Shown here: positions 55,751 to 64,000 of the stretch, piece by piece
Position numbering within the stretch: position 1 is the first letter of the stretch
Layout: each line of letters starts with the position of its first letter
NCBI RefSeq assembly: GCF_015353075.1
Contig: NZ_CP064187.1
Span: 4,099,001 to 4,163,000 of the forward strand
Source: Rhizobium sp. 007
GTDB taxonomy: Bacteria > Pseudomonadota > Alphaproteobacteria > Rhizobiales > Rhizobiaceae
Direction: 5' to 3'
DNA: 64,000 bases
Made by a program: the position numbers and the translations under genes
The notes under the pieces: model-generated
Seen by the model: only the letters and a program-made list of their open reading frames with translations
Told to the model about the DNA's origin: nothing
Databases searched by the model: none

Positions 55751-56519
55751 TCACTCGCAGAAGGAGACGGCAGCTGTCGCGCTGTCGCTGCTTGATCTCA
55801 CCAATCTCAAGGACGATTGCACGCAAGAGCAGATCGATACGCTTTGCGCCCGCGCGCAGACGCCCTACGGGAATAGTGCCGCGATCTGCATCTGGCCACG
55901 CTTCGTGGCACATGCCCGCACGGTTCTCGGCAAAGGTCATCCGGTCCGCATCGCAACGGTCGTCAACTTCCCGTCCGGCGAAATGGAAGTGGCCGATGTC
56001 GCCGCTGAAACTCGGGAGGCAATTGCGGACGGTGCGGATGAGATAGATCTGGTCATTCCCTACCGCAAATTCCGCGACGGTAACGAAAAGGCCGTAATCG
56101 ACATGGTGACGGCGGTGCGCGCGGAATGTACCGGTGGCGTATTGTTGAAAGTCATCCTGGAGACGGGCGAGATCAAGGACCCCGGCCTCATTGGCCGTGC
56201 GTCCGAACTTGCAATCGATGCGGGCGCGGACTTCATCAAGACATCCACCGGCAAGGTCGCCGTGAACGCGACGCTCGAAGCTGCGGATATCATGATCCGC
56301 GCGATCCGCCACAGCGGCCGCAAGGTAGGCTTCAAGCCGGCCGGTGGCATTGGCTCGGTCGCCGATGCCGCCCTTTATCTCAGCCTTGCCGAAACGATCA
56401 TGACGCCGGATTGGCCGATGCCGTCGACCTTCCGTTTCGGGGCCTCCGGCCTGCTCGATGACATTCTCGCTGTCCTCAGCGGCGTCCAGTCAGCGCCCGC
56501 CAAGGCCTCGAGCTATTGA
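55743..56519 (+). CDS. deoC: deoxyribose-phosphate aldolase
   Basis: The 258-residue class I aldolase cleaves deoxyribose 5-phosphate. The Schiff-base Lys is in DFIKTSTGKVAV; the second Lys lies in VGFKPAGGIGSV. It is of the E. coli-like length. ATG 55743 overlaps the PNP stop by 8 bases. Confidence 0.95.
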   Translation: MNNHSQKETAAVALSLLDLTNLKDDCTQEQIDTLCARAQTPYGNSAAICIWPRFVAHARTVLGKGHPVRIATVVNFPSGEMEVADVAAETREAIADGADEIDLVIPYRKFRDGNEKAVIDMVTAVRAECTGGVLLKVILETGEIKDPGLIGRASELAIDAGADFIKTSTGKVAVNATLEAADIMIRAIRHSGRKVGFKPAGGIGSVADAALYLSLAETIMTPDWPMPSTFRFGASGLLDDILAVLSGVQSAPAKASSY

Positions 56520-56521
56520 GC

Positions 56522-57829
56522 ATGATCCCGCAGGAGATCATCCGGCAAAAGCGGGATGGCGGTGTCCTTTCCACGGATGAGATTCAGTCGTTCGTTGCGG
56601 CCCTTTCCGCCGGTGAGTTATCAGAGGGGCAGATCGGTGCCTTTGCGATGGCCGTCTGGTTCAAGGGCATGTCGCGCGGGGAGACCGTCGCGCTGACGCT
56701 CGCCATGGCGGGCTCCGGCGACATGCTGACGTGGCCCGGGATCGATCATCCGATCGCCGACAAGCATTCGACCGGCGGTGTCGGCGATAACGTTTCGCTG
56801 ATGCTGGCGCCGATTGCGGCTGCTTGCGGGCTTGCGGTACCGATGATCTCGGGCCGCGGCCTCGGCCACACCGGCGGAACGCTTGACAAGTTGGAATCCA
56901 TTCCCGGCTATCAAATCAAGCCGGATGCTGCTCTTTTCCGCAACGTCGTCAACGAAGCCGGCTGCGCCATCATTGGACAGACGGGCTCGTTTGCGCCTGC
57001 CGACGGCAAACTATACGCCGTGCGTGATGTCACGGCGACGGTCGATTCCATTCCGCTAATCACGGCTTCCATTCTCTCCAAGAAACTCGCCGCCGGGCTT
57101 CAGACCTTGGTGCTCGACGTGAAAACCGGCAACGGCGCCTTTATGGCAGATCACGATCAGTCAAAGCTTTTGGCGCAATCTCTGGTGGATGTGGCAAATG
57201 GGGCAGGGATCAAGACCTCCGCGTTGATCACCGATATGAACCAGCCGCTGGCGGACGCAGCGGGCAACGCCGTGGAGATATGGAACTGCCTGGATTTCCT
57301 GGCCGGCAGAAAAGCTGGAACCCGGCTCGAGGCCGTCGTTGTGGCCTTCGCAGCCGAGATGCTGGTGAGCTCCGGTATTTGCCAGTCTCTGAAAAATGGC
57401 GAAGTGAAAGCCCGCGAGGCGCTGACGTCTGGCAAGGCGGCGGAGGTTTTTGCCCGCATGGTGCATATGCTGGGCGGCCCGGTGGATTTTGTCGAAAAGC
57501 CCGCAAAATATCTGGTGAAAGCGCCGATCGAAAGGCCGGTTCTCGTAAGCGAGAGCGGATGGCTTTCAGCTTGCAATGCGCGCGAGATCGGCATGGCCGT
57601 TATCGATCTCGGCGGCGGGCGCCGCCATCCGGCAGACACGATCGACCATCGGGTCGGCTTTGCCGCTCTGCTGCCGCTCGGCACGCGCGTCGAGAAGGGC
57701 GATACGCTCGCGATCGTGCATGCTGCAAGCGAGGCGGCGGCGCAAAAGGCAGCAGCCTCGATCGCGTCGAGCTACCGCATCTCCGGCGACGCGCCTTCGC
57801 TGCCGCCGGTCATTTCCGGCCGCATTTGA
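56522..57829 (+). CDS. deoA: thymidine phosphorylase
   Basis: The 435-residue enzyme breaks thymidine and deoxyuridine. Seen: MIPQEIIRQKRDGG start, DKHSTGGVGDNVSL (phosphate loop), MISGRGLGHTGGTLDKLESI signature and VLDVKTGNGAFM. A TTG at 56516, overlapping the deoC stop, is another possible start. It ends base-to-base with the convergent protease gene, with no terminator seen. Confidence 0.95.
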   Translation: MIPQEIIRQKRDGGVLSTDEIQSFVAALSAGELSEGQIGAFAMAVWFKGMSRGETVALTLAMAGSGDMLTWPGIDHPIADKHSTGGVGDNVSLMLAPIAAACGLAVPMISGRGLGHTGGTLDKLESIPGYQIKPDAALFRNVVNEAGCAIIGQTGSFAPADGKLYAVRDVTATVDSIPLITASILSKKLAAGLQTLVLDVKTGNGAFMADHDQSKLLAQSLVDVANGAGIKTSALITDMNQPLADAAGNAVEIWNCLDFLAGRKAGTRLEAVVVAFAAEMLVSSGICQSLKNGEVKAREALTSGKAAEVFARMVHMLGGPVDFVEKPAKYLVKAPIERPVLVSESGWLSACNAREIGMAVIDLGGGRRHPADTIDHRVGFAALLPLGTRVEKGDTLAIVHAASEAAAQKAAASIASSYRISGDAPSLPPVISGRI

Positions 57830-58366
57830 TTATTGCTTCAGATTCAGTGAGCCGTCGGCAACGGAATAAGACTCGAGTTTCTTCAGGAAACTCATGCCGA
57901 CCAGAGTCGTCGAAAGCGCATCATCCTTGAGCACGAAGGCTTCCACGCCTTGCACGCGGATGCCGCCGATCTCCATGCGATCGAGCGTGACATGTGCGGC
58001 CTTGGTCTGGCCGTTGGCTGTGTTCACGGTGTGCCGGAAATCGAGCTGATTGGCACTGTAGCCGAGACGGCGGGCAAGGCTTTCGTTGAGCGCCACATAG
58101 GTCGCGCCCGTATCGATCAGGCCCTTCACGGGTCTGCCGTTGATCTTGAAGTCGCCTGTATAGTGCCCCTGCGCATTGGCCTGAAGGCGCATGCGGCCGT
58201 TACCGGGAACCGGCGCGGGTGTCGTAGGCTGGTCGGTCGCGGTTGAGACGATGTTGGCCGAAGCGGTCTCGGTAGCCGGCTGGCCGCCGTTGTCTTCGAA
58301 GAAGGAGGGGACTTGCGTGGCGAGTGCGGCGATAATGCTCGCGAAAATGACGATACGCATGAGCAT
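57830..58366 (-). CDS. TIGR02281-type aspartic protease (retropepsin-like)
   Basis: The 178-residue protein has an N-terminal anchor helix (MRIVIFASIIAALATQV), a Thr/Pro-rich linker and a single aspartic-protease domain with catalytic DTG in GLIDTGATYVALNE, then LGMSFL-like VGMSFLKKLESY. Periplasmic. The family is found in many alphaproteobacteria; substrates are unknown. It interrupts the salvage genes between deoA and upp. Confidence 0.88.
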   Translation of the reverse strand: MLMRIVIFASIIAALATQVPSFFEDNGGQPATETASANIVSTATDQPTTPAPVPGNGRMRLQANAQGHYTGDFKINGRPVKGLIDTGATYVALNESLARRLGYSANQLDFRHTVNTANGQTKAAHVTLDRMEIGGIRVQGVEAFVLKDDALSTTLVGMSFLKKLESYSVADGSLNLKQ

Positions 58367-58462
58367 GAACGGAAATCCTGCCTGTATAAACCACGCCTCA
58401 TGCGGGGCTTGAGTCTTCAAGATCGCTACGCCGCAATTGCTGATAAGTCGCTAATGGCGAAG

Positions 58463-58494
58463 TTAAAAAGGCCCGGATTATTGCTCCGGGCCTT
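58463..58494 (-). terminator. terminator after upp
   Basis: On the minus strand AAGGCCCGG, a nine-base loop and CCGGGCCTT run into a T-run (58465-58469 as A on plus). Confidence 0.85.
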
Positions 58495-58528
58495 CGATAT
58501 CTTTGGATTTGGTAAAGGAAAGTTGAAG

Positions 58529-59158
58529 TTACTTTGTACCGTACATGCGGTCGCCTGCATCCCCAAGTCCGGGCATGATATAGCCCTTTTCGTTCAGATG
58601 GCTGTCGATCGCTGCCGTAAAGACCGGCACATCCGGATGCGCCGAACGGAAATTCTTGATGCCTTCGGGAGCCGCGAGCAGGCAGAGGAAGCGGATATTG
58701 TGTGCGCCACGTTCCTTCAGCTTGTCGATCGCGGCAATCGAGGAATTGCCGGTCGCTAGCATCGGGTCGACGACGATGATGAGACGCTCTGCCACGTCCT
58801 CCGGCGCCTTGAAGTAATATTCCACAGGCTGCAGCGTTTCGTGATCGCGATAGACACCGATATGGGAAACGCGGGCAGAAGGCACGAGATCGAGCATGCC
58901 TTCAAGCAGCCCATTGCCAGCGCGCAGGATCGAGGCGAAGACGAGTTTCTTGCCCTCCAGGATCGGCGATTCCATCGTCTGCAGCGGCGTTTCGATGGTT
59001 TCCATCGTCAGTTCGAGATCGCGCGTCACCTCGTAGCAGAGCAGCGTCGAGATCTCGCGGAGCAGCCGGCGGAAACTGCCCGTCGATGTCTCCTTGCGCC
59101 GCATGATGGTGAGTTTGTGCTGCACAAGCGGGTGATCGATGACGATGACGCCTTCCAT
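58529..59158 (-). CDS. upp: uracil phosphoribosyltransferase
   Basis: The 209-residue enzyme makes UMP from uracil and PRPP. The PRPP loop is [37 protein letters not shown] and the C-terminal [14 protein letters not shown] are signatures. It follows add on the same strand with about 110 bases between. Confidence 0.97.
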   Translation of the reverse strand: MEGVIVIDHPLVQHKLTIMRRKETSTGSFRRLLREISTLLCYEVTRDLELTMETIETPLQTMESPILEGKKLVFASILRAGNGLLEGMLDLVPSARVSHIGVYRDHETLQPVEYYFKAPEDVAERLIIVVDPMLATGNSSIAAIDKLKERGAHNIRFLCLLAAPEGIKNFRSAHPDVPVFTAAIDSHLNEKGYIMPGLGDAGDRMYGTK

Positions 59159-59267
59159 GGCCTGGCCTTCCTTTAGTTGTTCTTATCGGACGTTTCTTTC
59201 ATGGAAAGCGCCTCAACTGCAAGAGTGGAGGCGATTTTCACGGCATGATCTTCAAGTCCCGGGCGGT

Positions 59268-60236
59268 TCAAAGGCGGGCGAGCAGCGCCATGCGGGTTGC
59301 TTCATCGACGAAAGCCGCTTCGATGCCGGTCCGCGTCAGCTCGTTGATTTCGCTGTCGCTGAAACCGAACGCATCGGCGGCGAGCTCATACTCGCGCTGC
59401 AATGAAGTATGAAAAAAGGGCGGATCGTCTGAACTGATCGTCACGCGAACGCCGGTTTCCTTGAACTTGCGCAGTGGATGCGAAGCGAAATCGGGAAAGA
59501 CGTTCAGCGCAATATTGGAGCCAGGGCAAACCTCGAGAACGGTGCCGAGATCGGCAAGCCGCCTGACGAGGTCTGCGTCCTCGATCGCACGAACGCCATG
59601 CCCGATGCGCGATGGACGCACGACGTCGAGCGCATCGGAAACGCTGAAGGCGCCACAGACTTCGCCGGCATGAATGGTGAGGCCAAGACCGGCGTCGCGG
59701 GCGATATCGAAGGCGCGGGCATAATCGGCAACGCGCCCCATGCGCTCCTCGCCGGCCAAGTTGAAGCCGGTGATCAGCGGGTTGTTGGCCTTGGCCGCGT
59801 ATTTCGCAGCCGCGATCACGCGCTCAGGCCCGAAATGCCGCTCGCCGGTGACGATCAGCCGCGCTTCGATGCCACTCTTTGCCCTGGCCTGGCGAATGCC
59901 TTGGCAGATGCCGGCGATGTAGGCATCTGCACCAAGCCCGATACGCTCGCCGTGGTCGGGTGAAACGATGAGTTCGCTATAGATCGTACCGATCCCCGCA
60001 AGCTCCTGCAGATAGGTCTCGGTAAGAAGCGCATAGTCCTCGTCGGTCTTGTAGACCTCGGAAACCTTGTCGTAGCATTCGAGGAAGCTCGCAAAATCAT
60101 GCCAGACATATGTTCCGTCGCGGAGATAAGCGCTGATGTCGGTATTGTATTTTCGCGCCTGGGCTTCGGTCAGCGCCGGAGGTGCCGCACCCTCCAGATG
60201 GCAGTGCAGCTCGACCTTCTTCAAATGCGATGTCAC
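59268..60236 (-). CDS. add: adenosine deaminase
   Basis: The 322-residue zinc enzyme turns (deoxy)adenosine into (deoxy)inosine. Metal and catalytic motifs: [37 protein letters not shown] and [15 protein letters not shown]. Start is GTG 60236 with GGGAG upstream; it overlaps deoB by 4 bases. Some enzymes of this clade deaminate adenine instead; the motif context supports adenosine. Confidence 0.9.
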   Translation of the reverse strand: MTSHLKKVELHCHLEGAAPPALTEAQARKYNTDISAYLRDGTYVWHDFASFLECYDKVSEVYKTDEDYALLTETYLQELAGIGTIYSELIVSPDHGERIGLGADAYIAGICQGIRQARAKSGIEARLIVTGERHFGPERVIAAAKYAAKANNPLITGFNLAGEERMGRVADYARAFDIARDAGLGLTIHAGEVCGAFSVSDALDVVRPSRIGHGVRAIEDADLVRRLADLGTVLEVCPGSNIALNVFPDFASHPLRKFKETGVRVTISSDDPPFFHTSLQREYELAADAFGFSDSEINELTRTGIEAAFVDEATRMALLARL

Positions 60237-61453
60237 AGAAAGCTTCTCCCATGCTGCCCGGCGGCTATGCCGAGATGCCGGGCAACCGTCTCGCCGATAT
60301 CGGCATATGTGCTGCGAATGCCGATATTGCGCGACTTCAGCCCCGGACCGTAAGCGATGATCGGCACGCGCTCGCGTGTATGATCCGTGCCGCGCCAGGT
60401 TGGATCGCAGCCGTGGTCGGCCGTAAGGATGACGAGATCGCCGGGGGCAAGCTTGCGGTGCACGTCCGGCAGCCGCGCATCGAAGGCTTCGAGCGCGGCG
60501 GCATAGCCAGGCACATCGCGCCGGTGGCCATAGACCATGTCGAAATCGACAAAATTGGTGAAGACGAGGTCGCCGTCGTTCGCCTCTTCCATTGCAGCGA
60601 GCGACGCGTCCATCAGTGCGTCGTTGCCGTTCGCCTTGATGACCCTTGAAACACCCTGATGCGCGAAGATATCGCCGATCTTGCCGATGGCATGAACCTT
60701 GCGCTCCGCCTTGACGAGACGATCGAGCAGCGTCGGCTCCGGCGGCGGCACCGAGAAATCGCGGCGATTGCCGGTGCGCTCGAATGTTGAGGAAGTTTCG
60801 CCGATGAAGGGCCGGGCGATCACCCGGCCTATGTTGTGGCTGTCGAGGAGTGCGCGGGCGATGCGGCAAAAGCCGAGCAGCCGGTCGAGACCGAAATGCG
60901 TCTCATGTGCCGCGACCTGAAAGACGGAGTCGGACGAGGTATAGCAGATTGGCTTGCCGGTGCGGATATGCTCCTCGCCGAGCCGGGCGATGATTTCCGT
61001 GCCTGAGGCGTGGCAATTGCCGAGAATGCCCGGAACCTCCGCCGCGTTGCAGAGCGCCTCGATAAATTGTGACGGAAAAGCCTCGCCTTCCGTGGGGAAA
61101 TAACCCCAATCGAATGTCACGGGCGTTCCCGCGATTTCCCAATGGCCCGACGGCGTATCCTTGCCACGGGAGATCTCATTGGCGCAGCCATGAATGCCGT
61201 AGACTTTATCTGGAACCGGCATGCCGGCTGGAGCGCGCCCGGTCGCAGTCTTGGCAATCTGCATCAGGCCGAGGGCCGACAAATTGGGAAGCGAAAGCGG
61301 GCCGGACCGCAAGCCTTGCCTGTCGGCAGCGCCGGCCGCGCAAAATTCCGCGATATGGCCAAGCGTATCCGAACCCTCGTCGCCATAGTGCGCCGCGTCC
61401 GGCCCGCCGCCGACGCCGAAGGAATCAAGAACGAAGAGAAATGCACGTGCCAT
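60233..61453 (-). CDS. deoB: phosphopentomutase
   Basis: The 406-residue alkaline-phosphatase-fold enzyme interconverts ribose or deoxyribose 1- and 5-phosphate, linking PNP/DeoA to DeoC. Motifs: [68 protein letters not shown]. Full length; first of the deoB-add-upp set. Confidence 0.96.
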   Translation of the reverse strand: MARAFLFVLDSFGVGGGPDAAHYGDEGSDTLGHIAEFCAAGAADRQGLRSGPLSLPNLSALGLMQIAKTATGRAPAGMPVPDKVYGIHGCANEISRGKDTPSGHWEIAGTPVTFDWGYFPTEGEAFPSQFIEALCNAAEVPGILGNCHASGTEIIARLGEEHIRTGKPICYTSSDSVFQVAAHETHFGLDRLLGFCRIARALLDSHNIGRVIARPFIGETSSTFERTGNRRDFSVPPPEPTLLDRLVKAERKVHAIGKIGDIFAHQGVSRVIKANGNDALMDASLAAMEEANDGDLVFTNFVDFDMVYGHRRDVPGYAAALEAFDARLPDVHRKLAPGDLVILTADHGCDPTWRGTDHTRERVPIIAYGPGLKSRNIGIRSTYADIGETVARHLGIAAGQHGRSFL

Positions 61454-61544
61454 CGCAAACCATCAAGCTGGGCGGCTAAAAAGCCGCAATTCTGCTCAGG
61501 CATATAATGCTGCCGCAGGCTTGGCAAATTTCAACGGATCGCGA

Positions 61545-62129
61545 TCAGCAATCGCCGCAGGCAACATTGTCGCCCTGCCGCTGGCGGAAATAGTAGGTGC
61601 GGCGGATGGTGAGTTCCTGCATGTCGCCTGGAAGAAAATCGGGGCCGAATGCGAACAGCTTATAGGGGATGCTGAGATCGGCCCGCACGAGAAAGCTATC
61701 TGCCTTCTGCATGTCGGTCGGAACGCCCGTAACGGTGGAATTTGCCGCGTAGGGCGCCGTCGTCGCGTCGTTTGCCCAAGACCATAGAACCTTGGCATTG
61801 GCACCGGCATCGATGGTGATGCCGGTCACTTTGATCTGCATGCCGGTCGTATCGAAGGGCGCGAAAATCGCGCCGGCAAGAGAACTGATATCGCTCAGCG
61901 AACTCCTGGTCACATTCTGCTGTTGCGTGATCAGGTCGGCGATCGAGCCGGCAGCGCGGCTGGTGCGTTTGCTGACGTTCAGTCCGATCGTGATCTCGAA
62001 GGCGCCGATATAGAGCATCACCAGGACAGGAAAGAGGATGGCGAATTCGATTGCGCCCACGCCGCTGCGATCCCGCCCGAGCCGGACGAGCTTCTCTTTC
62101 AACCGTATCAGGGTTCTTCTCGCCGCCAT
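61545..62129 (-). CDS. TadE-like pilus assembly protein
   Basis: The 194-residue protein has the pseudopilin-like N-terminus GVGAIEFAILFPVLVMLYIG (TadE signature, one helix) after a short basic segment and a periplasmic remainder with QNVTRSSLSDISSLAGAIF. Two Cys end the chain (NVACGDC). ATG 62129 overlaps the upstream TadE gene's stop by one base. It probably works as a minor pseudopilin of the Flp/Tad system. Confidence 0.85.
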   Translation of the reverse strand: MAARRTLIRLKEKLVRLGRDRSGVGAIEFAILFPVLVMLYIGAFEITIGLNVSKRTSRAAGSIADLITQQQNVTRSSLSDISSLAGAIFAPFDTTGMQIKVTGITIDAGANAKVLWSWANDATTAPYAANSTVTGVPTDMQKADSFLVRADLSIPYKLFAFGPDFLPGDMQELTIRRTYYFRQRQGDNVACGDC

Positions 62130-62764
62130 CAGTATTGCTCGTTCTGGAAGGCGGCTGTGGCGACGATAAGGTAATCGTTCAGCCTCGATCCGTCGGCGGT
62201 GCGGTATGGGGTGATATAGGGCCGGACAAGATCGGTGACGACCTGCCAGTGGTAGTAGGCGCGAACCATGTTGATCGAGCTTGAGCCGCCGGGTGAATAT
62301 TGCATCCCTGTCGTATCGAGGCCCGTCGCATTCATCGGAATGGTGGCGGGGATATCGGAGAATTTGCTGAAAGTGCGGACATCGAGCCAAAGTTTGTTCG
62401 GCGTGGCGATCTCGGTGGCGGAGCACTGGATCAGGATCGAGACTTCGTCGCAAAAGTTCTGCCGGAATGCCGTCCGGTCCTTATAAGTCGTCTGCCCGAC
62501 GACATTGGTGATCTGTCCGGTCCGCAGCTTGCGGCTCATCGTGTCGACGGCGTTGGAGACCAGTTCTTCCGCGGCGAAGGCGATGAAGGTCTCCAGGATT
62601 GCGAAGATCACCATGAAATAGGGAATGGCAAGCAGCGCAAATTCTATCGCTGCCGATCCGTCGCGCGAGCGCGCAAAAGCCCGCCATCCGCCCCGCCTGC
62701 CGGGCGGCATGCTATCTGCCTGGTGATCATTGGCCGCGACGGCGCCATCCGGTGGAACGTTCAT
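62129..62764 (-). CDS. TadE-like pilus assembly protein
   Basis: The 211-residue protein has a 35-residue polar N-terminus and then DGSAAIEFALLAIPYFMVIF, the TadE helix with conserved E. The C-terminal half ends ATAAFQNEQY. Two Cys (NFCDEVSILIQC) may pair. It lies just upstream of a second TadE-type gene. Confidence 0.87.
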   Translation of the reverse strand: MNVPPDGAVAANDHQADSMPPGRRGGWRAFARSRDGSAAIEFALLAIPYFMVIFAILETFIAFAAEELVSNAVDTMSRKLRTGQITNVVGQTTYKDRTAFRQNFCDEVSILIQCSATEIATPNKLWLDVRTFSKFSDIPATIPMNATGLDTTGMQYSPGGSSSINMVRAYYHWQVVTDLVRPYITPYRTADGSRLNDYLIVATAAFQNEQY

Positions 62765-62841
62765 GCAGCGATCGTAAAGTGCGTTCGTTGATTTTCCGTT
62801 TCAGGGCGGGTCAACAATTTAAGGATGACGACGATCCTGCG

Positions 62842-63255
62842 TCAGCCGCCGGCATCTGCCGCATTGTTCTGCTGCGTGTGTTGTTCGCAGTTCGGCGTGC
62901 AGGAAAGGACGGAGCGATCGGTCTGCCGGTAGACGCGAACCGTATTGCCTTCGTCGATGGAAACGAGGACGGTCTCGTCGAGTATCGCATTGCCATCGAC
63001 ATCGAGCAGCACCAGATTGGTCGTCCCGAAACTGCGGCCTGTCAGCACGATGGTCTTTGGATCGGCAACGGTCGCGTCGGCAACCTTGGAATTGCCGATG
63101 ATCACTTTGCTGGCTGGCCGGTCGAGCTTCAAAACACGCGCGTGATCCATATAGACGCGCAGCACGTCTTCCTCGGCGCGCACGGGAGCCTGAAGCCCGC
63201 AAAGCACGAGGATGGCTGCCGCGGTAAAGGAGATAGTCTTGCCGCTCGATGGCAT
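62842..63255 (-). CDS. secreted protein with CpaC/secretin N-terminal (T2SS-T3SS_pil_N) domain only
   Basis: The 137-residue protein has a signal peptide (ISFTAAAILVLCGLQAPVRA). The domain reads VLKLDRPASKVIIGNSKVAD, VLTGRSFGTTNLVLLD and VLVSIDEGNTVRVYR, as at the start of CpaC/RcpA secretins, but the BON and secretin parts are absent. Two Cys near the end (SCTPNCEQ). It faces away from pilA and is followed by the TadE genes. Confidence 0.82.
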   Translation of the reverse strand: MPSSGKTISFTAAAILVLCGLQAPVRAEEDVLRVYMDHARVLKLDRPASKVIIGNSKVADATVADPKTIVLTGRSFGTTNLVLLDVDGNAILDETVLVSIDEGNTVRVYRQTDRSVLSCTPNCEQHTQQNNAADAGG

Positions 63256-63432
63256 AGCGTTCTCTTTATTGGATCCGGATCAGAGTCCGGCAGAAATCTC
63301 AAGATAGAATGGAAAAAAATGGTGAATGAAGCTTTAAGAATTGCCGGCCCTGCCTGATGATGGGACGTGTTTATCCAAATTGGGTCAGGCAAGGAGGATT
63401 TCCCGGGGCATAGTGATCTTTAATGACGCAGC

Positions 63433-63624
63433 CTATGTAATGTTTTGGTGCATCTCGAAGATCGGTGTTTTATAGGATTCGCAATATAGATAAATTTGAA
63501 TATATCCGAGTAACGTAATACTTACCATGGAAGTTTCTACTTTAGCATTTACGATCTGGTAACCCTCTTCCTTAAGCCGATTGAAACAGCCCCTCGCTAG
63601 GTTGTGGCATCCGATCAACGGCAA
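63433..63624 (-). CDS. doubtful 63-residue ORF in AT-rich DNA
   Basis: A TTG-start frame reads NLARGCFNRLKEEGYQIVNA and IYLYCESYKTPIFEM, vaguely like small secreted proteins with a C-(x)n-L-(x)-G and I-x-C pattern, but lacks a ribosome binding site and signal peptide. Base composition is more AT-rich than around it. It may be a decayed gene. Confidence 0.22.
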   Translation of the reverse strand: MPLIGCHNLARGCFNRLKEEGYQIVNAKVETSMVSITLLGYIQIYLYCESYKTPIFEMHQNIT

Positions 63625-63668
63625 CAGTTGGCGGACGTGCTGAACCTCAACTGGAGTTAGGAGTAACC

Positions 63669-63866
63669 ATGACCAAGCTTTTTAGCCGTTTTCTGAAGGA
63701 CGAATCCGGCGCGACCGCAATTGAATACGGCCTGATCGCAGCGCTGATTTCCGTAGCGCTCATCGCCGGCGCCACCAGCCTCGGCACCAAGATCAATGCC
63801 ACGTTCAACAACCTTGCGACGACCATGAACGGTGCTGCCGCAAAGGGCAACGTTGCCATCCCGTGA
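63669..63866 (+). CDS. pilA: Flp-type IVb pilin
   Basis: The 65-residue prepilin has leader MTKLFSRFLKDESG, cleaved by CpaA after Gly, then ATAIEYGLIAALISVALIAG (Flp motif with conserved Glu and Tyr). GGAG lies upstream. It is the major subunit of the Flp/Tad pilus used for surface attachment. Confidence 0.95.
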   Translation: MTKLFSRFLKDESGATAIEYGLIAALISVALIAGATSLGTKINATFNNLATTMNGAAAKGNVAIP

Positions 63867-63896
63867 TGGTTGCCGGTGGCAATGAGTGATGAAATC

Positions 63897-63926
63897 AGGC
63901 TCACAGCTCGAAGCGGTGAGCCTTTT
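63897..63926 (+). terminator. partial terminator between pilA and cpaA
   Basis: AGGCTCAC (63897-63904) and GTGAGCCT (63916-63923) form an 8-bp stem followed by TTTT. It probably makes pilA mRNA more abundant than the rest of the operon. Confidence 0.65.
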
Positions 63927-63949
63927 CATATTTCGCACAGGAGGCGCGG

Positions 63950-64000
63950 ATGACCGCAGCAGCAATTTTTGTGGTTTTCCCTCTCTGTCTCGCGATCGCG
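63950..64000 (+). CDS. cpaA: prepilin peptidase CpaA, N-terminal fragment cut by window end
   Basis: ATG 63950 has AGGAGG 6 bases upstream and opens MTAAAIFVVFPLCLAIA before the window ends. A hydrophobic start directly after the Flp pilin gene is the usual position and sequence of the A24-family leader peptidase CpaA. Confidence 0.7.
   Translation, partial: MTAAAIFVVFPLCLAIA

Noticed and set aside
1..64000. CRISPR arrays, insertion sequences, prophage genes, rRNA operons
   Set aside because: No regularly spaced repeats, transposase or integrase motifs, or rRNA sequence were seen.

Overview
The window looks like a stretch of main chromosome from a Rhizobium-type alphaproteobacterium (Rhizobiaceae). 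It carries a eukaryotic-type glutamine synthetase II with a divergent gstI, an AbcR-like sRNA between a marR gene and polA, an uninterrupted C-P lyase operon with rhizobial accessory genes, yejABEF, and the start of a Flp/Tad pilus (cpa) locus. I saw no transposase, integrase, phage gene or CRISPR array. The only RNA gene I can call firmly is one tRNA-Ser.

Left part (1-12.9 kb). The window opens with a 30-residue peptide gene, a hairpin terminator, and a SagB-type dehydrogenase whose N-terminus looks like a peptide-binding winged helix. This resembles a minimal ribosomal-peptide modification unit and is the most unusual locus here. It is followed by an XRE regulator, two small hypothetical proteins, a broken isoprenylcysteine methyltransferase remnant and a drug-efflux MFS gene. 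Then come dnaK-dnaJ (minus strand, with a heat-shock type promoter), a class A penicillin-binding protein, a 60-residue protein with a candidate sRNA behind it, and a secreted SH3 protein with an Arg/Asp-rich tandem repeat tail.

Middle part (12.9-35.7 kb). An M20 peptidase and a MarR regulator are separated from polA by an intergenic region holding the AbcR-like sRNA. polA itself has Gln in place of the usual Glu in its first proofreading motif. A soluble FtsK follows. The phosphonate block runs on the minus strand as phnG-H-I-J-K-L, acetyltransferase, 2H-phosphoesterase (DUF1045), phnM and phnN, with phnF divergent. A PHO box and a PhnF-type palindrome lie in the shared promoter region. Next is a minus-strand set for cell wall and central carbon metabolism: mepA, mgsA, glk, an MsbA-type exporter, dapB and gpmA.

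Right part (35.9-64 kb). yejABEF (peptide/microcin C-type importer) and ghrA are followed by a small membrane protein, pncB, a DUF72 protein, gstI and glnII (sigma-54 promoter), a DUF763 protein and tRNA-Ser. A nucleoside uptake and salvage island comes next: a BMP-family binding protein with a structured leader, ATPase, two permeases, cdd, PNP, deoC and deoA on plus; deoB, add and upp on minus. Together they import nucleosides, deaminate and phosphorolyse them, and send ribose/deoxyribose phosphates into central metabolism. The window ends in the Flp/Tad pilus region: two TadE-like proteins and a CpaC N-domain protein on minus, Flp pilin and the first codons of cpaA on plus.

Start codons were chosen from ribosome binding sites and family knowledge; functions are from recognised motifs, without database searches.
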